64,000 bases of DNA, taken from contig JAZDIP010000014.1 of NCBI GenBank assembly GCA_043804925.1, forward strand, positions 59,975 to 123,974. Reading direction: 5' to 3'. Below, piece by piece: positions 53,612 to 62,160 of the stretch. The first letter of the stretch is position 1; every line of letters starts with the position of its first letter. This DNA comes from ChocPot-Mid sp043804925. GTDB lineage: Bacteria; Bacteroidota; Ignavibacteria; Kapaibacteriales; UBA2268. The position numbers were made by a program, and so were the translations under genes. The notes beneath the pieces were generated by a model. It saw only the letters and a list, made by a program, of their open reading frames with translations. It did no database searches and was not told the origin of the DNA.

Positions 53612-54547
53612 ATGAGAGTTTACAGAACATTTGAAGAAATAGAGTATAAAAAGGAAACAGTCCTGACAGTTGGAACTTTTGACGGAGTTCATATTGGGCA
53701 TCAGCTAATTATAAGAAATTTGCTTAATAATGCCAAAAAAAACAACTGGAGACCGGTTCTGTTGACATTTAATCCTCATCCACAGATGGTGGTACAAAGG
53801 GAAAATAAAAAACCAATTAAATTATTAACGACTATCGAGGAGAGGCTTGAATTATTTAAAAAGTATGGATTATCGGATGTTCTGATTATACCTTTTTCAA
53901 GAAGCTTTTCATTAACACCACCTGAAGAATTTGTAAAAAAATATCTGATTGAAAAAATTGGAATGAAGAAAATATTGATAGGTTTTGACCATATGTTTGG
54001 TAAAGACAGGGGTGGAAATGAAAACTTATTGAGCAGTATGGCTTCCATTTATAATTTTGAAATTGAAAAAATTGGACCTCTTTTAAGAGGCAATGAAAAG
54101 GTATCAAGTACAAAAATTCGCGAAAATCTCGAAAAATATGCATTGGATAATGTAAATGAGATGCTCGGTTATACTTATTCTGTTAGAGGTTTGGTTGTTA
54201 AAGGAGATGGAAGAGGAAGAACCATAGGTTTGCCGACTGCAAATATTAAGTACGATGAAAATAAGAAAGTTCCAGAAATTGGGGTTTATTTTGTTAAATC
54301 GGTAATTAAGGGGGAGATATACTATGGTTTAGCAAATATTGGTACACGACCTACATTTACGGATGAATTAAAAACAATACTTGAAGTTCATTTTATAGAT
54401 TTTGATAAAGATGTTTATGGTATGGATTTAAAAATTGAGTTTATAAAATTTTTAAGGCATGAACAAAAATTTTCAAACGTAGAAATGTTTCTGGAGCAGA
54501 TTGAAAAAGACAAGATTAAAGCTTTGGAAATGATAAAATTATTTTAA
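53612..54547 (+). CDS. ribF: Bifunctional riboflavin kinase/FAD synthetase
   Basis: RibF phosphorylates riboflavin to FMN and adenylylates FMN to FAD. The N-terminal nucleotidyltransferase half has TFDGVHIGHQ (HxGH-like) and the SSTKIREN motif; the C-terminal flavokinase half begins RGLVVKGDGRGRTIGLPTANI. The length of 311 is standard. It lies 40 bp after truB in the same run. Confidence 0.95.
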   Translation: MRVYRTFEEIEYKKETVLTVGTFDGVHIGHQLIIRNLLNNAKKNNWRPVLLTFNPHPQMVVQRENKKPIKLLTTIEERLELFKKYGLSDVLIIPFSRSFSLTPPEEFVKKYLIEKIGMKKILIGFDHMFGKDRGGNENLLSSMASIYNFEIEKIGPLLRGNEKVSSTKIRENLEKYALDNVNEMLGYTYSVRGLVVKGDGRGRTIGLPTANIKYDENKKVPEIGVYFVKSVIKGEIYYGLANIGTRPTFTDELKTILEVHFIDFDKDVYGMDLKIEFIKFLRHEQKFSNVEMFLEQIEKDKIKALEMIKLF

Positions 54548-54565
54548 TATTAGATAACTTATCCT

Positions 54566-54573
54566 TATATTTG
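54566..54573 (+). promoter_or_regulatory. TATATTTG promoter -7-like element upstream of rpsO
   Basis: TAnnTTTG match followed by TAAT, 43 nt before the rpsO ATG. The same string TATATTTGTAA precedes the kinase at 29516. Confidence 0.45.
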
Positions 54574-54616
54574 TAATTCGTTAAAAATAGATAATTTGTA
54601 TGATTGGAGTAAATAA

Positions 54617-54883
54617 ATGATAACAACAACACAAAAAGCGGAATTGGTAAAAAAATTTGGTGAAACTGATAAAGATTCAGGCAAACCTGAAGTTCAGATT
54701 GCTGTTTTTACAGCGAGAATAAATGATCTGACTCAGCATTTGTCTACCTTTAAGAAAGATAACCACAGCCGCAGAGGACTTATAAAAATGGTAAGCAAAA
54801 GGCGTAAAATGTTGAATTACTTAATGAAAAACGACATAACAAGATACCGTCAAATACTTGCTGATTTATCCTTAAGAAAATAA
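54617..54883 (+). CDS. rpsO: 30S ribosomal protein S15
   Basis: S15 is an early-binding small-subunit protein contacting the 16S central domain. The 88-residue protein has the family core DNHSRRGLIKMV and LNYL, with KDSGKPEVQIAVFT at the front. It lies 69 bp after ribF, and a promoter-like TATATTTG is in that gap, so it may be read separately from ribF. pnp follows at 160 bp, as in most bacteria. Confidence 0.97.
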   Translation: MITTTQKAELVKKFGETDKDSGKPEVQIAVFTARINDLTQHLSTFKKDNHSRRGLIKMVSKRRKMLNYLMKNDITRYRQILADLSLRK

Positions 54884-55043
54884 GCATGTTTAGTGAATAG
54901 TGAATAGTGAAAATTGGCTTGCACAATAAACATTTCACAACTACAAATTGATGTAAACTGCATACGACAGACGATAGAACAGGTAATAACCTGGAACAGA
55001 TAAATATCTGGGAAATGATTTTATATTATAAGAAAGAACAAAA

Positions 55044-57296
55044 ATGGCAAAACAAGAAGTATCAATTAATTTTGATGGAAAAGAGTATTCACTTCAAACC
55101 GGAAAAGTAGCAAGATTTGCATCCGGCTCGGTTATGGTTAGGTGTGGCGATACTATGGTTTTAGTAACCGCAGTTGCAGAACAGAAAGCGAAAGACGAAA
55201 TAGATTACTTACCTTTACAGGTTGAATATAGAGAAAAAGCAGGTGCCGCTGGAAAATTCCCCGGTGGTTTTTTAAAACGTGAAAGCCGTCCCAGCGACCA
55301 TGAAGTGTTATGTTCCAGATTAATTGACCGTCCCATAAGACCTATGATACCTAAATCATGGCCCTTCGAAACTCAGGTTTTAGCAACGGTATTCTCATTC
55401 GAACCAGATGTTGATTCCGATACTTTGGGAATGGTCGGAGCTTCTGCTGCCCTAATGCTTTCCGATATTCCTTTTGAAGGACCTGTCTCTGAGGTTAAAG
55501 TTGGCAGAGTGAATGGTGAATTTATAGTGAATCCTTCTCATGGAGTATTGAAAGATTCCGACATTGATTTAACAATAGCAGGAACGGATAAATCAATTGT
55601 AATGGTTGAAGGGGAGAGTAAGGAGATATCCGAGCAGGATTTTTTGGATGCTCTTGAATTTGCACATTCAAAAATCAGATTACTTAATGATTTGCAAAGA
55701 CAGCTTGTTGCAAAATGCGAAGTTGTTAAAAGGGATTTTACCGATAAGGAAATACCGGAAGAATTAATTGAAACAGTTGTTAATGCAGTTAAAGATGAAT
55801 TGCACGATTATGTTTATTCTATTACTTCAAAAAGTGAAAGAAATGAACATCGTACAAAATTAAAAGAAAATGCTTTAGCTAAATTAGCTGAGTTCACTGC
55901 TGAAAAAGAAGAATATTCCGAATTAAATATTGAAATGTTAGCTGAAGAGATTTTTAGCAAACTCGAAAAGAAAGAAATGAGAGCAATGATTCTCAAGAAA
56001 AATATCAGGTTAGACGGCAGGGGCTTAACCGATATAAGACCAATTAGCTGTGAAGTTGCTGTATTACCGCGTTCTCACGGTTCAGCTCTTTTTACACGCG
56101 GAGAAACTCAGAGCTTGGGTATGGTTACATTAGGAACAACCAGAGATGACCAGATGGTTGACGGGTTGTTGCCAACATATACAAACAAATTTTATCTGCA
56201 TTACAATTTTCCTCCTTATTCAACAGGTGAAGTAAAAAGGATGGGTATTGGCAGACGTGAAATCGGTCATGGGCATTTGGCTGAAAGAGCATTGAAAAAT
56301 ATGATGCCCGATGATAATGCTTTTCCATATACAATAAGAGTAGTTTCCGAGATTCTCGAATCAAATGGTTCTTCGTCTATGGCTACTGTTTGTTCAGGAA
56401 CTTTGGCACTATTCGATGCAGGTGTTCCTATTAAAAAACCGGTCGCAGGAATTGCAATGGGATTAATTAAAGAAGATGATGATGTTGCCGTTCTTAGTGA
56501 TATTCTCGGCGATGAAGATTTTCTCGGTGACATGGACTTCAAAGTTTGCGGGACTGCTGAAGGAATTACTGCCTGTCAGATGGATATAAAAATCGAAGGA
56601 TTGCCAATGGATATTATGAGAAAAGCTTTGGAACAGGCAAGGCAAGGCAGAATGCATATTCTTGGCATTATGAACGAAACAATAAATCAACCGAGAGAAG
56701 ATATTTCTCCTTATGCTCCGAGATTCACCGTTATTACTGTTCCACAGGATAAAATCGGTGCAATTATTGGTACCGGCGGTGAAACAATCAGGGGAATAAC
56801 AGCAAAAGCAGGTGTCGAAATAAAAATTGATGACGATGGTACATTGACGATTGCCTCAACATCAAAAGAGGCAACAGACATTGCTCTTGAAGAAATCAAC
56901 GGCTTGTTAAAAGTTCCCGAAGAAGGTGAAATATATGAAGGAGTTGTAAAGGAAATCCGTGAAGGCATGGGTGCTTTTATAGAAATTCTTCCGAAAAAAC
57001 AGGGCTTGCTTCATATTTCCCAAATATCATATGAAAGGATTAATAACATTACTGATGTTATGAATGTTGGCGACAAAATTGCAGTAAAACTTCTTGAGAT
57101 TACTCCGGATGGAAAATTCAGATTAAGCCACAGAGCTACAATGCCGGCTCCTGAAGGTTGGGTCGAACCGGAAAGACCTCCACAAAGGAGCAATTCTTAT
57201 AGTCGTGACAGAAGAGACTCAGGAGGCGGCAGAGATAGAAGAGATTCAGGTGGAAGAGACAGAAGAGATTCCGGCGGAAGAGATAGAAGAAGATAA
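55044..57296 (+). CDS. pnp: Polyribonucleotide nucleotidyltransferase (PNPase)
   Basis: PNPase degrades RNA 3'-5' with phosphate. The 750-residue protein has two RNase PH-like domains (VEYREKAGAAGKFPGGFLKR; GHGHLAERALKNMMP with the EILESNGSSSMATVC core), a helical domain between them, a KH domain (GAIIGTGGETIRGI) and an S1 domain (EGVVKEIREGMGAFIEIL). The C-terminus ends in a repeated Arg/Asp tail: four RDRRDSGG-like units at about bases 57205-57292, not seen in most PNPases and perhaps an RNA-contact tail. A strong terminator follows. Confidence 0.97.
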   Translation: MAKQEVSINFDGKEYSLQTGKVARFASGSVMVRCGDTMVLVTAVAEQKAKDEIDYLPLQVEYREKAGAAGKFPGGFLKRESRPSDHEVLCSRLIDRPIRPMIPKSWPFETQVLATVFSFEPDVDSDTLGMVGASAALMLSDIPFEGPVSEVKVGRVNGEFIVNPSHGVLKDSDIDLTIAGTDKSIVMVEGESKEISEQDFLDALEFAHSKIRLLNDLQRQLVAKCEVVKRDFTDKEIPEELIETVVNAVKDELHDYVYSITSKSERNEHRTKLKENALAKLAEFTAEKEEYSELNIEMLAEEIFSKLEKKEMRAMILKKNIRLDGRGLTDIRPISCEVAVLPRSHGSALFTRGETQSLGMVTLGTTRDDQMVDGLLPTYTNKFYLHYNFPPYSTGEVKRMGIGRREIGHGHLAERALKNMMPDDNAFPYTIRVVSEILESNGSSSMATVCSGTLALFDAGVPIKKPVAGIAMGLIKEDDDVAVLSDILGDEDFLGDMDFKVCGTAEGITACQMDIKIEGLPMDIMRKALEQARQGRMHILGIMNETINQPREDISPYAPRFTVITVPQDKIGAIIGTGGETIRGITAKAGVEIKIDDDGTLTIASTSKEATDIALEEINGLLKVPEEGEIYEGVVKEIREGMGAFIEILPKKQGLLHISQISYERINNITDVMNVGDKIAVKLLEITPDGKFRLSHRATMPAPEGWVEPERPPQRSNSYSRDRRDSGGGRDRRDSGGRDRRDSGGRDRRR

Positions 57297-57337
57297 GATT
57301 AATGTAGAATGTAAAATGTAAAATGGTTTTTACTTAG

Positions 57338-57368
57338 CCACGACTTGATTAGGTCGTGGTTTTTTTTA
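57338..57368 (+). terminator. Rho-independent terminator after pnp
   Basis: CCACGAC and GTCGTGG (7 bp) are separated by an 8-nt loop and followed by eight Ts. It closes the nusA-pnp transcription cluster. Confidence 0.9.
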
Positions 57369-57433
57369 TTATCATAGTCAATTCTTGCGTTTCAATTCCT
57401 TTTTCCGTAATTTCCTTTTTTTGAACTTATTAA

Positions 57434-57565
57434 ACTAAGGATATTAACGAATTAATCTTAGGCGACAACCTCGAAATAATGCGAAAGATTTCTTTCAAGT
57501 TCTTTGACAATGAGGGACTCGAAGCAATAGAAGTAGTAAGAGTGAATGTGAATGGTGAGGTGTAG
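57434..57565 (+). pseudogene. Fragment resembling the N-terminus of a DNA methyltransferase
   Basis: In one frame, after a stop, this reads NELILGDNLEIMRKI, the opening typical of beta-class (type II/III) DNA methyltransferases just before their catalytic block. It then turns into SFKFFDNEGLEAIEVVRVNV and stops at 57565. The catalytic DPPY/DPPF block never appears, so it is a relic at best. The rest of the 354-bp space between pnp and the next gene holds the terminator and AT-rich DNA with no other gene. Confidence 0.4.
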
Positions 57566-57650
57566 AGGGAGTGATTGGAAAAATAGTTTTGATAAAGATA
57601 TATAATATCTTAAATTTGAATATATGTTTAACTAAACTTATTAAAATAAA

Positions 57651-58325
57651 ATGAGCGTTACACAAAATAATAAAAAGGTTTCACAAAAAATCGTTGAAGC
57701 ATGGTTTACTACAGTAATTAATCCAATAATTGATGGTTTAATGTTGGTTGAATCATATTTGAATGATAACAACTATACTTGGGATTGGAATTATATGGAT
57801 TTTATAGAAATAAAAAACTTAATATCATTCTTTGATTTTAGAGCTGAACCTAACTTCGAACAATTAACGTTTATTAAATTCCCCGAACTTTTAGATATAA
57901 ATATTAATTATGACTCAAAAAGAGATGAATTTAACAAATCATGTATTCATTTGTACGAGTGTTTACTAAAATCAACAAGTTTTAAGAAAATTTTTAATGA
58001 CAAAATTGATGATTTAGAGAAATCTACTGATATTTCTGTCATTGATATTGAATATCTTAGAGGGACTAATACTATTAAATGGTTAGCTACCTATTTAATA
58101 AATAATAAAAAAAACTTACCAAATGAATATATATATAAAATAATTTGGAATACCGAAAAGGAAAAATTTTATGAAATATTGAACTATGGCACAATTAAAG
58201 AAGCTTTTAATGAAGTAAATAAAAAAAGATTATTATTTGAAGAGATAACTAAATCTTCAATTAATACAATTAAAGTATTTAGGAATAATCTTTCTTTAGA
58301 AACTGGTGTTCCAATTTTCAAATAA
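57651..58325 (+). CDS. Protein of unknown function next to a PIN-domain gene
   Basis: A 224-residue, highly charged, mostly helical protein without signal or membrane segments. Recognisable features are only composition and spacing: Asn/Lys-rich, with repeated short helices such as LNDNNYTWDWNYMDFIEI and NEYIYKIIWNTEKEKFYEIL. No family recognised. The PIN gene begins 19 nt after its stop, with no promoter between, so they are a two-gene unit. Its position is just after a methyltransferase fragment and before a repeat array, an accessory setting. It could be an antitoxin-like or accessory partner of the PIN protein, which is not shown. Confidence 0.55.
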   Translation: MSVTQNNKKVSQKIVEAWFTTVINPIIDGLMLVESYLNDNNYTWDWNYMDFIEIKNLISFFDFRAEPNFEQLTFIKFPELLDININYDSKRDEFNKSCIHLYECLLKSTSFKKIFNDKIDDLEKSTDISVIDIEYLRGTNTIKWLATYLINNKKNLPNEYIYKIIWNTEKEKFYEILNYGTIKEAFNEVNKKRLLFEEITKSSINTIKVFRNNLSLETGVPIFK

Positions 58326-58344
58326 TTTATTTTGCCAATCTACT

Positions 58345-58866
58345 ATGAAATTTTCACCAATTCCAAAAGCTGTGATTGATACATCAATAATGTATGATGC
58401 TTTGTTAATTAATTATTCATTTACTAATAAAAAAAATGATTCGATTTCAAATTTTGCCAATTATATTTTTGATAATAATAAAATTTATAAAAAGAATTAT
58501 ATAGAGTTTTTAGAAAACATTGGACGTTTTATAACAACTTCTCACGCTATTGGTGAACTACAAGGTTTGATTAATAGCCGTACTAAAATTCATGATAATT
58601 TAAAATCTTCGTTTTGGAAGATTTCAATATCATATTTAAGAAAAAAACAAATTGATGAAACATTAATAAGGATACTTCCTCTTTCTGATATTAATTCTTA
58701 TACAAATTTCATTTATAAAATTGGGTATATAGATACAGGATTAATTGAATTAGCAAAAAAAGAAAACATTCCGATTGTTACTCAAGATTTTAAGACTTTA
58801 GCTAGTATAGCCCGAAGTCAAGGAATACAAGTGTTTGTTCCTGAAGAATCTTTAAAATATTTATAA
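58345..58866 (+). CDS. PIN-domain protein (putative RNase)
   Basis: A PIN-like fold is indicated by KAVIDTSIMYDAL (first Asp, near residue 11), HAIGELQGL (Glu), YIDTGLIELAKKENI (third acidic block) and VTQDFKTLA (final Asp). The length, 173 residues from ATG 58345, is longer than most VapC toxins (about 130). The start at 58345 is preferred to a GTG at 58306 that would overlap the previous gene. The partner upstream is not a typical small VapB. It may be a stand-alone RNase, or the effector of an undescribed two-gene module. Confidence 0.65.
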   Translation: MKFSPIPKAVIDTSIMYDALLINYSFTNKKNDSISNFANYIFDNNKIYKKNYIEFLENIGRFITTSHAIGELQGLINSRTKIHDNLKSSFWKISISYLRKKQIDETLIRILPLSDINSYTNFIYKIGYIDTGLIELAKKENIPIVTQDFKTLASIARSQGIQVFVPEESLKYL

Positions 58867-59482
58867 TATTAAAAATATTCCTTTACCACCTACATTTTCA
58901 CATTAAAAAAATCAAAGAAATCCCATAATCAGCTTCAATCAGTGGTTCAGACATTAGTTCCTGTTCTGTCTTTGTTACAACTGACAGCAAAACTCCTTAA
59001 CCACGTAGTGGTGACACCTTTGTAGAGCAAAATCAAAAAAAGGTAAAAGCCACGTAGTGGCGACACAAAAGCTATTACGAATTTGAAAAATAGATGCCAC
59101 AGCTACGCTGTTCAAACCGCTATTGGTACACTTTTCTACAAAGATACCACAGTTACACTGTTGGAAATCAGCTAAATCAGTTGAATCAGCTTCAATCGCG
59201 GTTCAGACATTTTCCCTGTTTCCCGACCCCCGACCCCTAACCCCCAAACAAATTAAAAATAAAATCAAAACAAAATCCATTACGTTTCATTCCCACCCAG
59301 TAATTTCGTCCATCTCGTTCTTTGAAAATTATTTATTCGGTAAATTCTCTGTGGAACTCTGTGAATTCTCAGTGTATCTCTGTGTAACTGCCTTCCATTC
59401 TACATTTTACATTTTCACTAAAGATTCTGGCTTCTAATAATTATCTTTTAACTTTACAAACTTTATGAACTTTACAAACTTT
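58867..59482. repeat. 616-bp spacer with a palindrome array, no gene
   Basis: This space holds at least four 11-13 bp palindromes with a 3-nt centre: CCACGTAGTGG at 59001-59011 and 59050-59060, and ACAGCTACGCTGT at 59099-59111 and ACAGTTACACTGT at 59149-59161, the first two with a GTA centre and the last two with TAC. It also holds GACCCC-type simple sequence (59225-59248), the solitary CTCTGTG repeat (59347-59392) and a 31-bp repeat (59457-59487). An ORF of 104 codons here is low-complexity and not a credible gene. Confidence 0.7.
59347..59392 (-). repeat. Solitary copy of the GxxExxY cassette end
   Basis: By hand alignment 41 of 46 positions match the reverse complement of the left cassette repeat (14920-14965). 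No GxxExxY gene is near it. Confidence 0.8.
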
Positions 59483-59487
59483 CTACT
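59457..59487 (+). repeat. 31-bp exact repeat, second copy
   Basis: It is identical to 16571-16601, with a related inverted version at about 63825-63858. Here it overlaps the very end of the NamZ-like gene. Confidence 0.8.
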
Positions 59488-60682
59488 GATATAAAAGATA
59501 CTTTTCTCTTAATTTCTTGAATTCTTCTAATCCTTTGTTTGAAATTCTTGAAATCTCATCTGTGCTTTTTTTAATAATCAATGCATTTAAAATTTCATCA
59601 GTTCCTGTAACTTTATTAAACATATTAATAGCTTTGTCTGATAGTTTGGATTTGCTGAACATATTAGGATAGATATTTGACAAAATCGAGAATAAAAAAA
59701 TGCCGGCTGAATAAGGAGCGAAATTTGTATCTTTAGTAAAAGTCAATAAAAAACCATTACACTTTTTCCCTGAATACATTCCATAAAACGGCTGATACTC
59801 GATGGGATTAAATTGGATTCCATTAAAATCTATTTTCTCAAGTTCATCTTTAACAATTTCTGTTTTGAAATCAGGTGAACCAAAGTATTGAAAGGGAAGA
59901 GTTGTTCCAATTCCAATGCTGATAATACCAAGTTCACCAAAGGCACCTAAAACAGCGGCACCTCTAACTGAATTAACAGTTGGTATATGAGGAGAAGTCG
60001 GATACCATGTCAATCCCGTTTCTTCGAATGTCATCCAACGTTCCCAGCCAATCATTTTTATAACCGTCAAATCACATTTAAGATTTTGATTTTTTTCTGA
60101 AAGCCATCCCTCACCATTGAACATTTCAGCTAATTCTCCAATAGTACAGCCATGTATGTAAGTGATTGGAGCAATACCAACGAATGACTCCCTGCCTTTT
60201 TCGACAACATTGCCATCTACAATTTCACCGCCGAGTGGATTAGGTCTATCCAGAATATACACAGGCAAATTGTTTTGAACACATGCCTGCATTGTTTTAA
60301 AAATTGTGCTGATATAAGTATAGGAACGTACGCCAATATCTTGAATATCAATAACTACTGCATTACATTCCTTTAAAACTGATTTTCCGGGTTTGCGGCT
60401 TCCACCATATAAAGAATAAGTAGGTAAGCCAAATACTTTGTCATCTTTAATGTGAACACCTGCGGGAACAGTAGTATAAAAGCCATGCTCGGGTGTAAGC
60501 AAACCAATTATTTTACATTTATCGGTCTTTAAAAATTCTTCGACTGTTAAACTTCCTTTGGATGTTCTTCCGGTATTATTCGTTAATAAAAGTATATTTT
60601 TATTTTTAAGAATTTCAAAATTAGAATCTATTAAAACATCAATTCCAAGCTTAATTTTTGCAGTATTACTATTTTCGTCCAT
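59483..60682 (-). CDS. NamZ-like (DUF1343) exo-beta-N-acetylmuramidase-type protein
   Basis: DUF1343 proteins include NamZ, which releases N-acetylmuramic acid from muropeptides. Motifs seen: LLTPEHGF, VIDIQDIGVRSYTYIST, YILDRPNPLGG and the WYPTSPHIPTV block, in the order of the family. No signal peptide is visible, although many relatives are exported. The start is set at ATG 60682, since an earlier TTG at 60706 lies inside a CTTCGACAAG-type repeat. It is followed, leftward, by the palindrome spacer. Its neighbours upstream are a TPR protein and ftsW, which would fit cell-wall recycling. Confidence 0.85.
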   Translation of the reverse strand: MDENSNTAKIKLGIDVLIDSNFEILKNKNILLLTNNTGRTSKGSLTVEEFLKTDKCKIIGLLTPEHGFYTTVPAGVHIKDDKVFGLPTYSLYGGSRKPGKSVLKECNAVVIDIQDIGVRSYTYISTIFKTMQACVQNNLPVYILDRPNPLGGEIVDGNVVEKGRESFVGIAPITYIHGCTIGELAEMFNGEGWLSEKNQNLKCDLTVIKMIGWERWMTFEETGLTWYPTSPHIPTVNSVRGAAVLGAFGELGIISIGIGTTLPFQYFGSPDFKTEIVKDELEKIDFNGIQFNPIEYQPFYGMYSGKKCNGFLLTFTKDTNFAPYSAGIFLFSILSNIYPNMFSKSKLSDKAINMFNKVTGTDEILNALIIKKSTDEISRISNKGLEEFKKLREKYLLYQ

Positions 60683-60692
60683 TGACAATTTA

Positions 60693-60718
60693 TCATCCTT
60701 CGACAAGCTCAGAATGAC
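60693..60718. repeat. CTTCGACAAG-type repeat before the NamZ-like gene
   Basis: TCATCCTTCGACAAGC ... GAATGAC. It supplies an AAGGAT on the minus strand near the gene start, though a little too far for an ideal ribosome site. A GCAGAC-rich block follows at 60725-60747. Confidence 0.8.
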
Positions 60719-60802
60719 TGAATTGGCAGACAGCAGACAGCAGACAGTATAAATGCAACCAGATTTCTTTTAAATCGAAAATCGAAAATTGTAAATTGAA
60801 AA

Positions 60803-61972
60803 TTATTTTCCATATGGTTTTTGAATATATTTTTTAGAAGACTCATGAGAACCGTCATAATCATCCCATCTTAATAGTTTTTCGTATTGCTTAATTGCAT
60901 ATTTTCTTTTGCCCTGAAGGTCTAATATTCTTCCGATATACAAATTCGTTTTTACCATGAAACCGGAAGGACCATCTTTATCAACTGCACGACAAGCTTC
61001 GTCGCATTTATACAAATACTTCAAAGCATTTTCATAATCTTGTCTTCTCATCAAAGCCAAACCGACATAATAGAGTGCTTCCCTTGAAGTTAATCTGTCA
61101 TAACCTATTTCTCTTTTTATGCACTTTTTTAGTATTTCCCTCCAAAGTTCTTCGGCTTTGTCCTGATACTCCCAACCATTAGTTGTATAAGAACGAGCCA
61201 GATATCTTTTAAAAAAAGGATTATTTGGATAAGTGAAAGCTAGGTCTTCTGCCATCAATAATGCATCAGGATAATTCTCTTCGAACTGATAATAAATTTG
61301 GAGTAAAACTTCTTTTGCCTCAACGGAAGCATATCTTGCGTACTTGGCTGCAGAACGAAGCTGAAGGATGCCAATTCGTTTGTCTCCCTTTGGGAACAGT
61401 GCAGTTAATGGCTTCAATGCAGGATATTCCTCAGGGAAAGCAACTACAAAATAATTATATAGACCTGTACCTAACTGTATATCATGATTTCCGGGAGCAA
61501 GTTTCCAACATTCTGTTAAAATCTCATAACCTTTTCTTCCATCATTTGCTACATTCAGGTAATTCTTTCTGATAGCATGATATCTTCCTCTGTATCCATA
61601 AGCACCACCTTGAAAGAAAAGTGCAGTAATGTCAATAATATTTGTATCTAAACGCTTTTCACAAAGGTCAATAACTTTATCAATTTTTTTTAGAAAAAGT
61701 TTATCATACTTTTCTGTTTCCCTGAACAATCGGATTTTCCACCATTCTACCATTGCATCCAAAAAATATCCCGCAGGATTATCCGGGTACATATCTATGA
61801 CCTTTTGAAAACAGGCAGAAGCTGAATCAAATTCAATATTATAAACATAAAAAGTGCCTTTTTGAATAAGACTGTCTGCTTCAGTGTGCATTATTGCCCA
61901 CTGAGCATTTAGTTTTGATGGCAAATTAAAACTTAGTAAAACAACACAAACTAAAATCAGTTTAGTTTTCAT
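60803..61972 (-). CDS. Secreted or periplasmic TPR-repeat protein
   Basis: A 389-residue exported protein (signal peptide to about residue 24, ending KLNA), with several tetratricopeptide-like helices. Recognisable elements are FDSASACFQKVIDMYPDNPAG near the N-terminus and DYENALKYLYKCDEACR and KYAIKQYEKLLRWDDYDG near the C-terminus. It is probably a periplasmic scaffold. A start at 61975 (TTG) exists but ATG 61972 is preferred. Its function is not indicated by neighbours. Confidence 0.75.
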   Translation of the reverse strand: MKTKLILVCVVLLSFNLPSKLNAQWAIMHTEADSLIQKGTFYVYNIEFDSASACFQKVIDMYPDNPAGYFLDAMVEWWKIRLFRETEKYDKLFLKKIDKVIDLCEKRLDTNIIDITALFFQGGAYGYRGRYHAIRKNYLNVANDGRKGYEILTECWKLAPGNHDIQLGTGLYNYFVVAFPEEYPALKPLTALFPKGDKRIGILQLRSAAKYARYASVEAKEVLLQIYYQFEENYPDALLMAEDLAFTYPNNPFFKRYLARSYTTNGWEYQDKAEELWREILKKCIKREIGYDRLTSREALYYVGLALMRRQDYENALKYLYKCDEACRAVDKDGPSGFMVKTNLYIGRILDLQGKRKYAIKQYEKLLRWDDYDGSHESSKKYIQKPYGK

Positions 61973-62082
61973 CAATAAAAATAGACTTTATTTAATAAAT
62001 AAAAATTAAAATAAGAAAAACGAAGCAATGAAAAAAATTGTGTTTTGGAGTAGTTCCGGTTTATTTGGTTAAAAGGAGTTTT

Positions 62083-62107
62083 AGAGACTCAAACCTTATG
62101 AGTCTCC
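62083..62107. repeat. Hairpin between TPR gene and lipoprotein gene
   Basis: GAGACTC and GAGTCTC arms with a 9-nt loop (AAACCTTAT); it lacks a T-tract. Confidence 0.5.
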
Positions 62108-62160
62108 AATGTTAAAATTTCAGATAATAATTATAATTTCAAAAAAAATAAACTCGAGAT

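Noticed and set aside
59123..59437. 104-codon ORF in the spacer before the NamZ-like gene
   Set aside because: It runs through palindromes, GACCCC sequence and the solitary CTCTGTG repeat; the translation is low-complexity and has no ribosome site.
60683..60706. TTG start of the NamZ-like protein inside a repeat
   Set aside because: The codon is part of the CTTCGACAAG-type element; the ATG at 60682 gives the usual N-terminus.
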